NCBI RefSeq assembly: GCF_019679435.2
Contig: NZ_CP139781.1
Coordinates: 4,249,753-4,313,752, forward strand
Direction: 5' to 3'
Source of the DNA: Actomonas aquatica
GTDB lineage: Bacteria; Verrucomicrobiota; Verrucomicrobiia; Opitutales; Opitutaceae
Length of the DNA stretch: 64,000 nucleotides
The translations under genes were made by a program, and so were the position numbers. The notes under the pieces were generated by a model. That model worked only from the letters and a program-made list of their open reading frames with translations. It ran no database searches and was not told where the DNA came from. Every line of letters starts with the position of its first letter. Position 1 is the stretch's first letter. Below are positions 45,808 through 54,800 of the stretch, piece by piece.

Positions 45808-47904
45808 TCAGCTCCAGCGCAGCATCACGTGGCGGGGTGCTCCGGTCGGCAAGTGGGCGCGCACGGCGCCGTCGGTCGTGTGCGTGAAGGGCACGGTCGC
45901 GCCGTCGCAGTGCACCGCGGCGGGCGGTTGAGGCGTCCAGGCGAGGAACTCGCCGCCATCGCGGAGGTTGAGTTCGGTGATGGTGCCGTCGGCGGTGTCC
46001 CGGCGGGACGAGACGGCGGCGGCGCTGTTGAGTTTGTCGGCCAGCCCGATCACGGCGCAGCCGTCCACCACGGGGGCAAAGGTGATGAGTTCCCACTCCC
46101 CGGCCGCGAGGTCGAATTCCAGCCGCGTGTGGCGGTCGCAGGGCACGAGGCGACGGGTGCGGGCATGGTAGGCGACAAAAGCGTCGCCGGCCAAATCGGC
46201 CACATCATCCACGCCGGTGGTGCCGGTGAGGCGGGCCGGTGACGCTGCCGTCGCTGCAGGTTGCGCGTCGCGCGGGGCTTGGGCGTTGAAGACGCCGAGC
46301 AGGCCGGTGTCGCCGACGCGGTTGAAGATCTTGAGCAAGGCGGGCTCGCGGGTGGGATCGGTGAAGAGCAGGTCGCGGGTGAGGCAACCCGGCCCGTCGG
46401 CACGCAGAACCGAGCCGTCACTGAGCACGAGTTGACGCAGCAGCGCCGCGTCGTGTTGTCCTGGAGAATCGGATACGTAGACCGGGCCGCCGGAGAGCAC
46501 GCGGGCCGCGGCGTGAAACCCGCCGCGCGGATGGCCGGATTGAAACATGTCCCAGTCGGGGCGGATGAACTCGCCCCACCACAGGCTGGCGTGGGCGTTG
46601 TTGTAGAGATGCTGCCCGTGGCTGGCGGCGCGGTCGGGCCAAAAATCGTCGGACGTGCGCATGAGCGACGCGTGGCCGAGGTAGAGCCCTTCCGGGCTGC
46701 AGGACATGCAGTGCAGCACGCGACCGTCGAAGTGGCGCTGGGCGGAAGCGGCCAGGGCGCGGCGGTAGGCGCGGGACAGGGGCACGCGCCCGCCCAGGCC
46801 GGAAGCGACGCCCTCCAGCACCGCTTGGTTATCGACCTTCACGCCATCGACGCCCTGGGCGCGCAGGTGGTGGTGATAGTTCTCGAAAAAGTCGGCGACC
46901 GCGGCGGCGCTCGGCACGTTGACGGCGGGGCCCCACTTGGCGAGTTCACCGGTCTTGTCCTGGACGAGCAGGGCGGGGCTGAAGGTGCGGGGCACGCGGC
47001 GGGGCGCGCAGGCGGGCAACGCTTTCGGGCAGACGCCGCCCCAGTAACCGGTCAGCGCATGCCAGACGAGGAAGCGGGAGATGCCGAAGGTGGTTTTACT
47101 CGTTTGCACGAGCGCACTGAGGTCGTGGCCGAAGCGGGCGTTGGGTTGCCAGTCGGTGAGCACCTTTTCGCCGCCGGGCGCGGTTTTGATGCTTTGCCAA
47201 CCGTCGTCGAGGATCAGCAAGCGAGGTGATACTCCGGCGGCGGCGAAGGCGCGCAAGCCCTCCAGCACCTTGGCGGGTGAGACCTCGTGGTAAAACGCAT
47301 CCCAGGTGCACCAGCCGAAGAGCTCCACGAAATCCGGCACCGGCAGGTCGGCGGGGGCGGGGGAGAGGTTTTGCTGCCGGCGCACGGCTTCGGCCGCGCG
47401 ATGCAGCAAGGCAAACGGATCGGGACCGCTGGCGACAAACAACCCCACCTCGGCGGCGACCGGCACGGCGGGGTCGCCGGTTTCGGCGTGCAGCGACAGA
47501 CCATCGGCGTCGCCCTGCAGGGTGAAGGCGCAATGGTCGCCCAGCAAAGGAACGAACAGGACGTAGGTGTCGGCGGTGGTTTCCGCGAGCAGCCACATCG
47601 TGCCCGGCGGAACCTCGGCGATGTCGAGTCCGACGGTGGGCCGCACCCAAAAGGGGCTGCAGCGAAAAGACGCGGTGAAGCGGCGCAGCCCGGCCACGGG
47701 ACCCAGCGCAAAGGTCGCCGTCGCTGCAGCCGCGGGGTGTGGCGGAGTGACCGCGGGCGCGAGAAAGACGCCGGTGCCGCAGGCATCCGGGTGTAGTTTC
47801 CAATCGGATACGTCCAGTCCGGGCAGCATCCGGCGCAGCACGTCGGTCGGGGCGGCCGGGTGGGCGCGGGGATGCGTCGAAGGGGAAGGGGAGGGGCAAC
47901 TCAT
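45808..47904 (-). CDS. Sip1/GH36-type glycoside hydrolase (raffinose synthase-like)
   Basis: A 698-residue protein matching the Sip1/raffinose-synthase branch of GH36. The blocks are FGWCTWDAFYHEVSP, LLILDDGWQ, GVDGVKVDNQ with nucleophile Asp358, RTSDDFWPDRA with the acid/base Asp419 or Asp420, and WDMFQSGHPRGGFHAAARV followed by GGPVYVSDSPGQHD. The enzymes act on alpha-galactosides by hydrolysis or transfer. No signal peptide is seen (MSCPSPSPSTHPRAHP), so it is probably cytoplasmic and acts after import. The ATG at 47904 is chosen; a longer in-frame version would intrude on the TonB promoter region. It is divergent from the TonB receptor gene. Confidence 0.85.
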   Translation of the reverse strand: MSCPSPSPSTHPRAHPAAPTDVLRRMLPGLDVSDWKLHPDACGTGVFLAPAVTPPHPAAAATATFALGPVAGLRRFTASFRCSPFWVRPTVGLDIAEVPPGTMWLLAETTADTYVLFVPLLGDHCAFTLQGDADGLSLHAETGDPAVPVAAEVGLFVASGPDPFALLHRAAEAVRRQQNLSPAPADLPVPDFVELFGWCTWDAFYHEVSPAKVLEGLRAFAAAGVSPRLLILDDGWQSIKTAPGGEKVLTDWQPNARFGHDLSALVQTSKTTFGISRFLVWHALTGYWGGVCPKALPACAPRRVPRTFSPALLVQDKTGELAKWGPAVNVPSAAAVADFFENYHHHLRAQGVDGVKVDNQAVLEGVASGLGGRVPLSRAYRRALAASAQRHFDGRVLHCMSCSPEGLYLGHASLMRTSDDFWPDRAASHGQHLYNNAHASLWWGEFIRPDWDMFQSGHPRGGFHAAARVLSGGPVYVSDSPGQHDAALLRQLVLSDGSVLRADGPGCLTRDLLFTDPTREPALLKIFNRVGDTGLLGVFNAQAPRDAQPAATAASPARLTGTTGVDDVADLAGDAFVAYHARTRRLVPCDRHTRLEFDLAAGEWELITFAPVVDGCAVIGLADKLNSAAAVSSRRDTADGTITELNLRDGGEFLAWTPQPPAAVHCDGATVPFTHTTDGAVRAHLPTGAPRHVMLRWS

Positions 47905-48050
47905 GGCGAAAAGGGGGAGGCGAAGCGGACGAGGCGGTTGCCACTCAAGCGCCGGGCGGGATGCGGCCAAAGCACGCCTCACGGCAAATCGTTGCGAAGG
48001 TCGACGGCGCCAATGGCACGCGCGCCGACTGTGCGCTGAGGGTGGCCGCG

Positions 48051-48086
48051 TTTCGCAACGCTTTGCGAAACGACCACGTTGTTTCG
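48051..48086 (+). promoter_or_regulatory. Candidate operator between the GH36-like and TonB receptor genes
   Basis: Two overlapping dyads: TTTCGCAA (48051-48058) with TTGCGAAA (48063-48070), perfect 8 bp arms with 4 bases between, and the near-palindrome from CGAAAC (48066-48071) to GTTTCG (48081-48086). It is about 100 bp before the TonB start and 150 bp before the GH36-like start. GAAAC/GTTTC half-sites are typical of LacI-family operators, and the same half-sites occur at 58888-58947. Confidence 0.4.
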
Positions 48087-48188
48087 ATGGGGGCGCAGCT
48101 GCCTGCTGGGGCATTCCCCTGGCCGCGCCTTTTGCGGGACTCGACCCCGAGCGAGGCGCGACGCCTTTCACCTTACCTCCATCCCACC

Positions 48189-51119
48189 ATGAATCCTATC
48201 TGTAGTTCCCCGTTCACCCCTGCGGGCCGACTCAAGGTCCGCGCCTTGACCGTGCTCGGCCTGAGTTGTTGGTCGCTGGGCGTCCTTGCGCAAGGCGTCG
48301 ACAATCCCACGCCCGACGCGCCGGAAGACGAAAACCTCGTTGTGCTCAACCCCTTCACCGTCAGCGCCGATCGTGATGTCGGTTATCTGGCCAACTCGAC
48401 CCTCGCCGGCAGTCGCACCAACACCGAGATCAAGGATCTCGCCAACCCGCTCGACATCTTCACGCCGGAGCTGATCTCCGACCTGGGCGTGCAGGACATT
48501 CAGGACCTCACCGCCCTCGCCAACGGCGTCGAACCCAACGGCGCCGGTGGCTACAACACGGAGGGTCAGGAGGTCTCGATCTGGAACTACAACTACATGC
48601 AGATCCGCGGGTTCAAGACCGGCATCGCCACCCGCAATTTCATGGATCTCAACTCCACCTACGAGGCCTACAACTCGGACCGCGTGGAGTTCTCCAAGGG
48701 CCCCAATTCCATCCTGTTTGGTGCGGGCAACCCCGGCGGTTCCTCCAACTACGCGACCAAGGTGCCCATGCTGGCGCGCAGCGCCTACGAGGTGCAGCAC
48801 CGGACCGATGATCTCGGCAGCCAACGTCTTTCCACCGACCTCAATCAGGTGCTCATTCCGGGCACGCTCGCGTTGCGGTTCAACAGCCTCTGGGAAGACC
48901 GCGACTTCTACCGCGAGCCGGCTTACGAGAAGGACCGCGGCATGCACCTCACCGCGCGGTGGCAACCCACGGCCTCGACCACGATCACCTTGGGTTACGA
49001 AGACCGCGTGACGCATCGCGCCTCCCCGCGCGGCGCCTTTTCCAATGACTACGTGACCCGTTGGCTCAACGCCGGCGCGCCGCTCGTCACGGCCGTGCCG
49101 GCCAACAACCAAGTGGTGCTCGAAGGCTCGTCCGATCGGCAAAGCGCTTCGACCGCCGGCGTCACCACCACCAACAGCGACCGCTGGGTCATGGTGGACG
49201 GCGTCATTCGCAACATGCGCCGCACGGCGGTGGGTGATGACATTTTCACCAACGACAATCGCATGGACACGGTCGCGACCGGTCTCGACTACCCGGAGAA
49301 ATATTGGAGCGGCGGTCCCAACGGCATCAACGACAACGACCAGCAGATCACCGAGCTGAACATAACGCAGCGCGTCACCGACGACTTCTACCTCGATTTT
49401 TCGTTCGGTCACTCCGACTCGATCAACCGCACCGGCCAAAGCGTGAGCCGCGACATCTACGTCGACCCCAATGACTTTGGCGACAACACCCACCCGGGCG
49501 AATGGTATATCGAATCGCGCCCGTTCTGGATTGATCGCGGCATCGAGATCACCGACGCCCGCCTCACCGCTTCCTACGAGCTCGACCTCACGGGCATCAG
49601 CAAGTGGTTCGGTCGGCACCAGATCGCCGCCATGTATGAACACAGCGAGCGCGACGAATGGTGGGACAACGGTCGACTCACGCTGACCGCCACGCCCGAC
49701 GGTCCGGTCACGGGCAATTTGCGCGCGGGTCGTCTCGCCTTTTACCTGCGCGAATACCTCGATCCGGCCAACGGCAAGTATGCCGCCAGCGACTACCGCG
49801 ATCTCTACTACTCCGACGGGTTTTCGCAGGACGGCTACACCGCGAGTTTCCTGCGCCGCGAGTCTTGGGCCGCCTACCACACCTTGGATGAGTTGGATAC
49901 GCTGCTCGGCGTCGTGCAGAGCCGTTGGTGGGATGATCGCATCGTCACCACGATTGGTCTGCGCCGCGATTACCGCGACTTCACCACGGCGCCGATGGCG
50001 ACGGATTCGGTCACGCAGTTGCCTTACGCGGTGGAGATCGTCCCGGGAGCTCCGGCCGGTGCGACCAGCACCAAATACGCGGCCTTCCTCGATCCGGCCG
50101 AAGAGACCAACGGCATCTCGCGCAACTTCGGCGCGGTCGTGCACGTGACCGACTGGCTGAGCCTGACCGGCAACTACGCCACCAACTTCTCGCCCCGCGC
50201 GACCAGTCGCGATCTCTACGGCGACTACGTCGAAGCGTCTTCGGGCGAGTCGACCGACATCGGCGTGCGGCTCAATCTCTTCGAAGACAAAGTCAACGTG
50301 TCGCTGCTGCACTTCAAGACCAGCGAGCTCAACTCCATCACCAACGGCGACAGCATCAACACGCCGATCAAACTCATGTCCATCATCGAGGACCTGCTCG
50401 TCGATAATGGCGTGGTGAATACCAACATCCTGGCCCTCAACGGCAACCACACCACCTCGGACCGCACCGGCGAAGGCGAGGAGTTGATGATCATCGGCAA
50501 CCCGACGCCGCAGTGGTCCTTCCGTCTGTCGGCTTCGCGCCTCATCAACGAGCAGCGCAACGTGGGTCCCGACATCCGCGCCTTCTACGATGAACGCATG
50601 CCCTTCTATCGGGCGCAGGATCAGTCGCTCACGCCGGCCGATCGCAACAAGACGCTGGCCGAATACCTCACCGAGGTGGACGAACAATATGCGCTCCTGC
50701 AGACCCGCGAGAAGGTGAAGGTCTTCCCGTCCAGCGAATACAACGTGCGCCTCACCGGCAAATACACCTTCGATCGCGACAGCGTGTTGAAGGGTCTGAG
50801 CATCGGCGGCACCGGCAAATGGACCAGCGCGCCGGTGATCGGTTACTACAAGATGGCCAACGGCGCCTTCGATGTGAACCGCTACGACGAAGGCGAGGAC
50901 CTCTTCACCGCCGACCTGTTCCTGGCCTACCAGCGCAAGTTTGGCCGCGACCTGCGGTGGAAGGTGCAGCTCAACGTGAGCAACCTCTTCGACAACACCG
51001 ATCCCATCGCAGTGTCGTCGATCAACGACGTGGATGCGGCCGATTTCGAGTGGGTGGTCTATCGCCACCGCCCCGTATTTGGCCGGGTCTTTTCACTGAC
51101 CAATACGATCAGTTTTTAA
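48189..51119 (+). CDS. TonB-dependent outer membrane receptor
   Basis: A 976-residue outer membrane receptor. It has a signal peptide (VRALTVLGLSCWSLGVLA, then QG), the NPFTVSADRDVGYLA box and a plug domain over about residues 55-190. The plug shows STLAGSRTNTEIKDLANP and NSILFGAGNPGGSSNY (the RGx and GxxxPGG plug motifs). A large beta-barrel then runs to the end, with aromatic closing residues (...FSLTNTISF). Such receptors use TonB energy to import oligosaccharides or siderophores; placed here it most likely takes up products of the polysaccharide locus. No SusD-like partner is present, as is normal outside Bacteroidota. The ATG at 48189 gives the signal peptide. Confidence 0.93.
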   Translation: MNPICSSPFTPAGRLKVRALTVLGLSCWSLGVLAQGVDNPTPDAPEDENLVVLNPFTVSADRDVGYLANSTLAGSRTNTEIKDLANPLDIFTPELISDLGVQDIQDLTALANGVEPNGAGGYNTEGQEVSIWNYNYMQIRGFKTGIATRNFMDLNSTYEAYNSDRVEFSKGPNSILFGAGNPGGSSNYATKVPMLARSAYEVQHRTDDLGSQRLSTDLNQVLIPGTLALRFNSLWEDRDFYREPAYEKDRGMHLTARWQPTASTTITLGYEDRVTHRASPRGAFSNDYVTRWLNAGAPLVTAVPANNQVVLEGSSDRQSASTAGVTTTNSDRWVMVDGVIRNMRRTAVGDDIFTNDNRMDTVATGLDYPEKYWSGGPNGINDNDQQITELNITQRVTDDFYLDFSFGHSDSINRTGQSVSRDIYVDPNDFGDNTHPGEWYIESRPFWIDRGIEITDARLTASYELDLTGISKWFGRHQIAAMYEHSERDEWWDNGRLTLTATPDGPVTGNLRAGRLAFYLREYLDPANGKYAASDYRDLYYSDGFSQDGYTASFLRRESWAAYHTLDELDTLLGVVQSRWWDDRIVTTIGLRRDYRDFTTAPMATDSVTQLPYAVEIVPGAPAGATSTKYAAFLDPAEETNGISRNFGAVVHVTDWLSLTGNYATNFSPRATSRDLYGDYVEASSGESTDIGVRLNLFEDKVNVSLLHFKTSELNSITNGDSINTPIKLMSIIEDLLVDNGVVNTNILALNGNHTTSDRTGEGEELMIIGNPTPQWSFRLSASRLINEQRNVGPDIRAFYDERMPFYRAQDQSLTPADRNKTLAEYLTEVDEQYALLQTREKVKVFPSSEYNVRLTGKYTFDRDSVLKGLSIGGTGKWTSAPVIGYYKMANGAFDVNRYDEGEDLFTADLFLAYQRKFGRDLRWKVQLNVSNLFDNTDPIAVSSINDVDAADFEWVVYRHRPVFGRVFSLTNTISF

Positions 51120-51207
51120 CCTAAGGCGCAGTCCTCTGGTTTTGGTTAGGGTGGGAAGGAGGTGGGGTTGCCTCCTTCCCCATCCGGCCGGGCCTTTTCG
51201 CTGAACG

Positions 51208-53472
51208 ATGCTTATTTCCCGTGTTCCTTTTCGCTCCGGCCGCCTGCGGTCGGTTTTGGCCCTGGGCCTGTTGCTGCAACTCGCGACGGTGGTCGCGGCG
51301 GTCGAGACGCCGCGCGACCTGCTCGACTGGTTGCGAGTGGAGACGCAGTGGCGGGAAACCGTCGATCACACGGACCGCGAGACGTGGCTGACCGAGGCCC
51401 GCCGCGCTCATGCGGCCAGTGCGGAGAGCGCAGCCGGTGATGACGACGTGATCGCCGTCACGCGACGGCAGGTGCAGGCGCGGCTGCTGGCCGAGTGGAG
51501 TCGGGACGCCGCTGAACGCGCGCAATGGTTAGCCACGGCGCAACGCGAACGGGCGCGGGTGGACGCATTGTTGTGGGACAGTGAGCACGACGAGCTGCGA
51601 GCCACGACCGCCGCGTCTCCGCTGGAGGCGGTCTATTGGCCGCTGGTGGCCGGGGCGGTGCGCCGCGAGTTGGCGATCGAAGTGGGCGATGCCTGGCTGG
51701 CGCAGCCCGAGCTGCCGGCCCGCGTGGCCGGGGTCGACGACGCGCTGTGGCTGGCGCGCGGCTTTGAACGCTACGGCCGGCGGGATGTGGCCGCCGTGGT
51801 GCTGGACCTCGCGCGGGCGCAACCCTGGGGCGACGCGGCGCAGCTCGACGAAGCCTGGGCGCGTTTGACGGGTGGTGAAGCCGGGCGGGTGCTGCCGCCG
51901 CCGACCCCGTTTCCGGGCAATCCGCCGCCGGTGCCCTACTGGGCCTTTCGCCCCTGGGTGTGGGAGGACAACGGCAATACCGCGGAAACGACCCTGTCAT
52001 TGGTCGATGGATACAAGGCGCGCGACATTCCGGTGGGGGCGGTGATCATCGACAGTCCGTGGTCCACGGCCTACAACGATTTTAATTGGGATCCGGCGCG
52101 TTACCCCGATCCCCGGGGGCTGGTCGACGCGCTGCACGACCGCGGCATCAAGGTGGTGATGTGGCTCACCGGCACGGTGAACGAAACCAGCAAGGACACG
52201 CTCTTGCAGGCGGACCCGATGGGCGACGAAGTGGTGGCGCGCGGTTACGCGGTCGACGGCGGGCGGGTGTTTGACTGGTGGAAAGGGCGGGGGCGGCTCA
52301 TCGATTTTTCGCACCCGGAAGCGGTGGCGTGGTGGGCGCGACGTTTTGATCAGGTGGCGGCGCTGGGCATCGATGGCTGGAAGGTCGACGTGTCGGACGA
52401 TTACACCGACGAGTATGTCGACACCTTCCTCGGGCGGCTGCCGCGCGCGACGTGGCGGCAGTATTATTATGCGACCCTGCACGACGTCTCGCGGCAGCGG
52501 AATCCGGATTCGGTGGTGGTGGCACGGCCCTTCTCGCATCAGGGCGGTTTTGCGGCGCCGGTGAGCAAAAGCACGATTGGCTGGGCGGGCGATTTCACCG
52601 GCACGTGGGAAGGGATGCGCAAACAAGTGCGCGACCTCTACGTGTCGGCGCGCGCCGGCTACGGCACGCTGTATTACGAAGTGGGCGGCTACCAACGCAT
52701 CGCGCCGACGAAGGAGCAGCTCATTCGGCACGCGCAGCTCGGGGCGTTTTTCCCGGTGATGAGCAACGGCGGCGCCAACGGTGGCCTGACGGCGCACCTG
52801 CCGTGGTGGCACGATGAAGAGACGGTGGGGGTCTACCGCCGCTTTGCGCAGTGGCATGCGGCGCTCGCGCCCTACTACTTCGGCTTGGCGCGGGAGTCAC
52901 ATGTGACGGGCGAGCCGGTCTTGCGCGACGTGGATGCCGAGACGTGGCAACACCGACTGGGGCGCGACATTTTGGTGGCGCCGGTGTTTGCGGCCGACAC
53001 CACGCGTGAGGTGGCACTGCCGGCGGAGGGTCGCTGGCGGGACTGGTGGACGGGCGCGCCGGTGGAGTCGGGCGAGTGGACGGTGCCGTTGTCCCATTAC
53101 GCCGTGGCGGTGCGGGAAGGCGCGGTGATCGCGGTCGACCTGCGGGAAGGCCTGGCCGATTGGGGGCTGGCGCGGGACGCCCACGGGCTCGGTTTGTGGA
53201 TCGTGCCGGGCGAAGCGCGGGAGACCGTGGTATTGTTACCCGCCGGGGAAGGGCTGGAGACCCGCAGTGTGGCGGTGAGCGTGAGCGCCGACGGGCATCA
53301 CGTGCAGGTGCGCGGGGAAACCCATGCGCTCTTGACCTTGTTGATCGACCTGCCGGAGGCGCCGGTCGCGGTGGAGGGGGCCTTGAGCTGGCATCATGAC
53401 GCGGAGCACGGGCGCTTGTTGGCGACGATCGGGACGGGCGATGCCGACGTGCGCCTGAGGGTGGCGCCGTGA
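51208..53472 (+). CDS. GH31-family glycoside hydrolase, exported
   Basis: A 754-residue protein with a signal peptide (LRSVLALGLLLQLATVVAAV). The GH31 catalytic domain begins near residue 235. The nucleophile is Asp394 in DGWKVDVSD, and the acid/base is probably Asp462 in GWAGDFTGTW. PVGAVIIDSPWSTAYNDFNW and GRDILVAPVFAADTTREVAL are GH31 blocks. GH31 enzymes hydrolyse alpha-glycosidic links (glucose, xylose, galactose and others). About 200 residues before the domain are not recognised. Its stop overlaps the GTG start of the following gene as GTGA. It is presumably periplasmic and works on TonB-imported oligomers. Confidence 0.9.
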   Translation: MLISRVPFRSGRLRSVLALGLLLQLATVVAAVETPRDLLDWLRVETQWRETVDHTDRETWLTEARRAHAASAESAAGDDDVIAVTRRQVQARLLAEWSRDAAERAQWLATAQRERARVDALLWDSEHDELRATTAASPLEAVYWPLVAGAVRRELAIEVGDAWLAQPELPARVAGVDDALWLARGFERYGRRDVAAVVLDLARAQPWGDAAQLDEAWARLTGGEAGRVLPPPTPFPGNPPPVPYWAFRPWVWEDNGNTAETTLSLVDGYKARDIPVGAVIIDSPWSTAYNDFNWDPARYPDPRGLVDALHDRGIKVVMWLTGTVNETSKDTLLQADPMGDEVVARGYAVDGGRVFDWWKGRGRLIDFSHPEAVAWWARRFDQVAALGIDGWKVDVSDDYTDEYVDTFLGRLPRATWRQYYYATLHDVSRQRNPDSVVVARPFSHQGGFAAPVSKSTIGWAGDFTGTWEGMRKQVRDLYVSARAGYGTLYYEVGGYQRIAPTKEQLIRHAQLGAFFPVMSNGGANGGLTAHLPWWHDEETVGVYRRFAQWHAALAPYYFGLARESHVTGEPVLRDVDAETWQHRLGRDILVAPVFAADTTREVALPAEGRWRDWWTGAPVESGEWTVPLSHYAVAVREGAVIAVDLREGLADWGLARDAHGLGLWIVPGEARETVVLLPAGEGLETRSVAVSVSADGHHVQVRGETHALLTLLIDLPEAPVAVEGALSWHHDAEHGRLLATIGTGDADVRLRVAP

Positions 53473-54755
53473 GGGTGTGGCGCTGGTGGCTGGTGGTGGT
53501 CTCGGTGGTGTCGGTGCTGGGGGCGGAACCGAGCGCCGGCGAACAACGGACGCAGCTCGCGGAGCCCTTGCCAGAAGTCGGCGCGGTGAGTTTGTGGCTG
53601 GAGTTGCCGCAGGCGCATCGGACGGGCGTCGCGGCCGCGTCGTGGCGTCAACCGATCGTGCAGGTGGGCGACGGCTTGCTGCTGGAGTTCACCGCGGGGG
53701 AATCAACGGCGATGTTGTCGGCGGCGTGGCTGCATCCGGAAACCGGGCGGCGGGAGCGCGAGGTGCGGGTCATTTTGCCGGAGTGGCCGGGGCCGGGCTG
53801 GCATCATTTGGCGGTGAGTTGGGATCGGTCGCGAGGGGCCTGCAATGTGTGGCTCGATGGCACGCCGTATCTGTTGGGGGCGGGCACGGGGACGGCGTGG
53901 ACGATGCCGCCGGGGCGCGACGTGGTGCTGACGCCGGATCGTTTTGCGGTGAAGGGGTTGCGGTGGTGGTCAGGCGAAACCGGACCGGAAACTTGGGCGG
54001 CGGAAGCGGGGGAGCGCCATCGGGGCGGCATGGATGCGTTGCTGGGGGTAAGCTCGCCGGGCGAGGCACCAACGGAGGCCGAGCGGGGGCGGTTGTGGTA
54101 TGAGCGCAGCTTGGTGGCGGCGGAGGACGTGGCGGACTGGGTGTTGGAAGGCCCGGGCGTGGTGGCTCACGACGAGACGGGGATGCGGGTGCGTTCGGCG
54201 CGGCCCGACGGACCGCAGGGGCATGTGGTGTATTGGTGTCCGGAAGTCTGGCCCGAGCGGTTTTGGGCGGAATGGGAGATCGATGTGCTGGGCGAGGAAG
54301 GCTTGTGCATCGTGTTTTTTGCGGCGCGGGGGCGCGACGGTATCGATATGTTTGATACGTCGATGCCAGCGCGGGACGGCGTGTTCCTGCGCTACACCCA
54401 GGGCGCGATCGACGCCTATCACATCTCCTATTTCGCGCGCACGCCGGGCGAGGTGCGGCGGGTGTCTAACCTGCGACGCAACCGGGGGGCGTTTCTCTTG
54501 GCCAACGGACCGGCCGGGGTCGTGGACGGCGGTGAGCCGGGGCGATGGCATCGGGTCGTGCTGGTGAAGGACGGCGACCGGGTGCGGTTGGCGGTCAACG
54601 GCCGGGCCATCATTGACTACACGGATGACGGCGAGCGGGCCGGGCCGGTGCTGGGGGCGGGGCGCATCGGGCTGCGGCAGATGCAGTGGACCGATGCGCG
54701 TTACCGGAACTTTCGGGTCTACGCGCTGGCGGAGGAGGATGGGGTGGCGCGGTAG
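53469..54755 (+). CDS. LamG-like / DUF1961 exported protein
   Basis: A 428-residue protein with a signal peptide (WRWWLVVVSVVSVLGA). Residues 30-190 resemble a LamG/concanavalin-like sandwich (WHHLAVSWDRSRGACNVWLDG). Residues 215-425 are a DUF1961 domain: GRDGIDMFDTSMPARDGVF, YTQGAIDAYHISYF, LRRNRGAFLL and GRIGLRQMQWTDARYRNF. DUF1961 proteins occur in polysaccharide loci and are jelly-roll folds, with their catalytic role unproven. The GTG start overlaps the GH31 stop, so the two are co-translated. Confidence 0.75.
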   Translation: MRVWRWWLVVVSVVSVLGAEPSAGEQRTQLAEPLPEVGAVSLWLELPQAHRTGVAAASWRQPIVQVGDGLLLEFTAGESTAMLSAAWLHPETGRREREVRVILPEWPGPGWHHLAVSWDRSRGACNVWLDGTPYLLGAGTGTAWTMPPGRDVVLTPDRFAVKGLRWWSGETGPETWAAEAGERHRGGMDALLGVSSPGEAPTEAERGRLWYERSLVAAEDVADWVLEGPGVVAHDETGMRVRSARPDGPQGHVVYWCPEVWPERFWAEWEIDVLGEEGLCIVFFAARGRDGIDMFDTSMPARDGVFLRYTQGAIDAYHISYFARTPGEVRRVSNLRRNRGAFLLANGPAGVVDGGEPGRWHRVVLVKDGDRVRLAVNGRAIIDYTDDGERAGPVLGAGRIGLRQMQWTDARYRNFRVYALAEEDGVAR

Positions 54756-54766
54756 CAGTGTGGAGC

Positions 54767-54800
54767 GGGCCACGCTTTCGTTTTGCTCAAGCGCAGCTAC
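54767..54800. repeat. Dispersed repeat, GGGCCACG...GCAGCTAC type
   Basis: GGGCCACG at 54767-54774 and GCAGCTAC at 54793-54800 enclose a TTGCTCAA-like core. The same element is at 15311-15344 with a clean GCGTTG-CTC-CAACGC stem. It separates two converging genes, and the stop codon of the beta-helix gene (54797-54799) lies inside it. Confidence 0.6.

Noticed and set aside
48168..51068. Long open frame on the minus strand
   Set aside because: It is antisense to the TonB receptor; no family motifs are present.
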